Source: Lachnospiraceae bacterium UBA7093
GTDB lineage: Bacteria > Bacillota > Clostridia > Lachnospirales > Lachnospiraceae
Length of the DNA stretch: 15,794 bases
Assembly (NCBI GenBank): GCA_002492465.1
Contig: DKYT01000034.1
Coordinates: 1 to 15,794 of the forward strand
Reading direction: 5' to 3'
Part shown: in pieces, positions 15,771 to 15,794 of the stretch
How the letters are laid out: each line of letters starts with the position of its first letter
Numbering within the stretch: the first letter of the stretch is position 1
Made by a program: the position numbers and the translations under genes
Notes under the pieces: generated by a model
The model's database searches: none
What the model saw: only the letters and a program-made list of their open reading frames with translations
What the model was told of the DNA's origin: nothing

Positions 15771-15794
15771 CCTCTCTATACTTTCTTATTTATT

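Overview
The window looks like a chromosomal segment of an anaerobic Firmicute, most likely Lachnospiraceae. This is inferred from the ATP-regenerating pyruvate phosphate dikinase close to the Clostridium symbiosum type, strong GGAGG-like ribosome binding sites, low-GC intergenic DNA beside GC-richer genes, and a tRNA gene without an encoded CCA end. No species name can be supported from the sequence alone.

The left and middle part (about 1-12,730) is housekeeping. Reading on the minus strand, a major facilitator transporter and a membrane-anchored glycerophosphodiester phosphodiesterase form a two-gene unit (5065 to 2887). Pyruvate phosphate dikinase (ppdK) follows with its own extended -10 promoter, a roughly 200-nt leader, and its last codons beyond the window edge. 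Divergent from these, an ABC-F ATPase gene and a PHP-HAD fusion phosphatase gene run on the plus strand (5227-8555). They converge on a long Lhr-type DEAD/H helicase gene on the minus strand (12727-8582).

The right part (12,730-15,794) is AT-rich and accessory in character, with every gene on the minus strand. In transcription order it holds a class II Fic protein, a small secreted protein of unknown function, tRNA-Glu(CTC) with its terminator, and a tight two-gene cassette: a 50-residue basic protein whose stop codon overlaps the start of a GNAT acetyltransferase. This cassette is bracketed by direct repeats that match at 85 of 86 positions, offset by 1,098 bp. Each repeat carries a copy of the tRNA terminator plus palindromic units. 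The arrangement suggests the cassette was inserted, or circularly integrated, just downstream of tRNA-Glu with duplication of the terminator region.

The most interesting candidate system is this GNAT plus small-protein pair. Its gene order, ATGA overlap, private promoter and TacT/AtaT-like GNAT signatures fit a toxin-antitoxin module, but the presumed antitoxin does not look like the usual ribbon-helix-helix partner. A second point of interest is a palindromic repeat family of about 40 bp, with a 37-nt tandem period, found at three places. A compensatory base change in one copy supports a folded structure. Perfect inverted repeats also lie over the promoters of the ABC-F gene and of ppdK.
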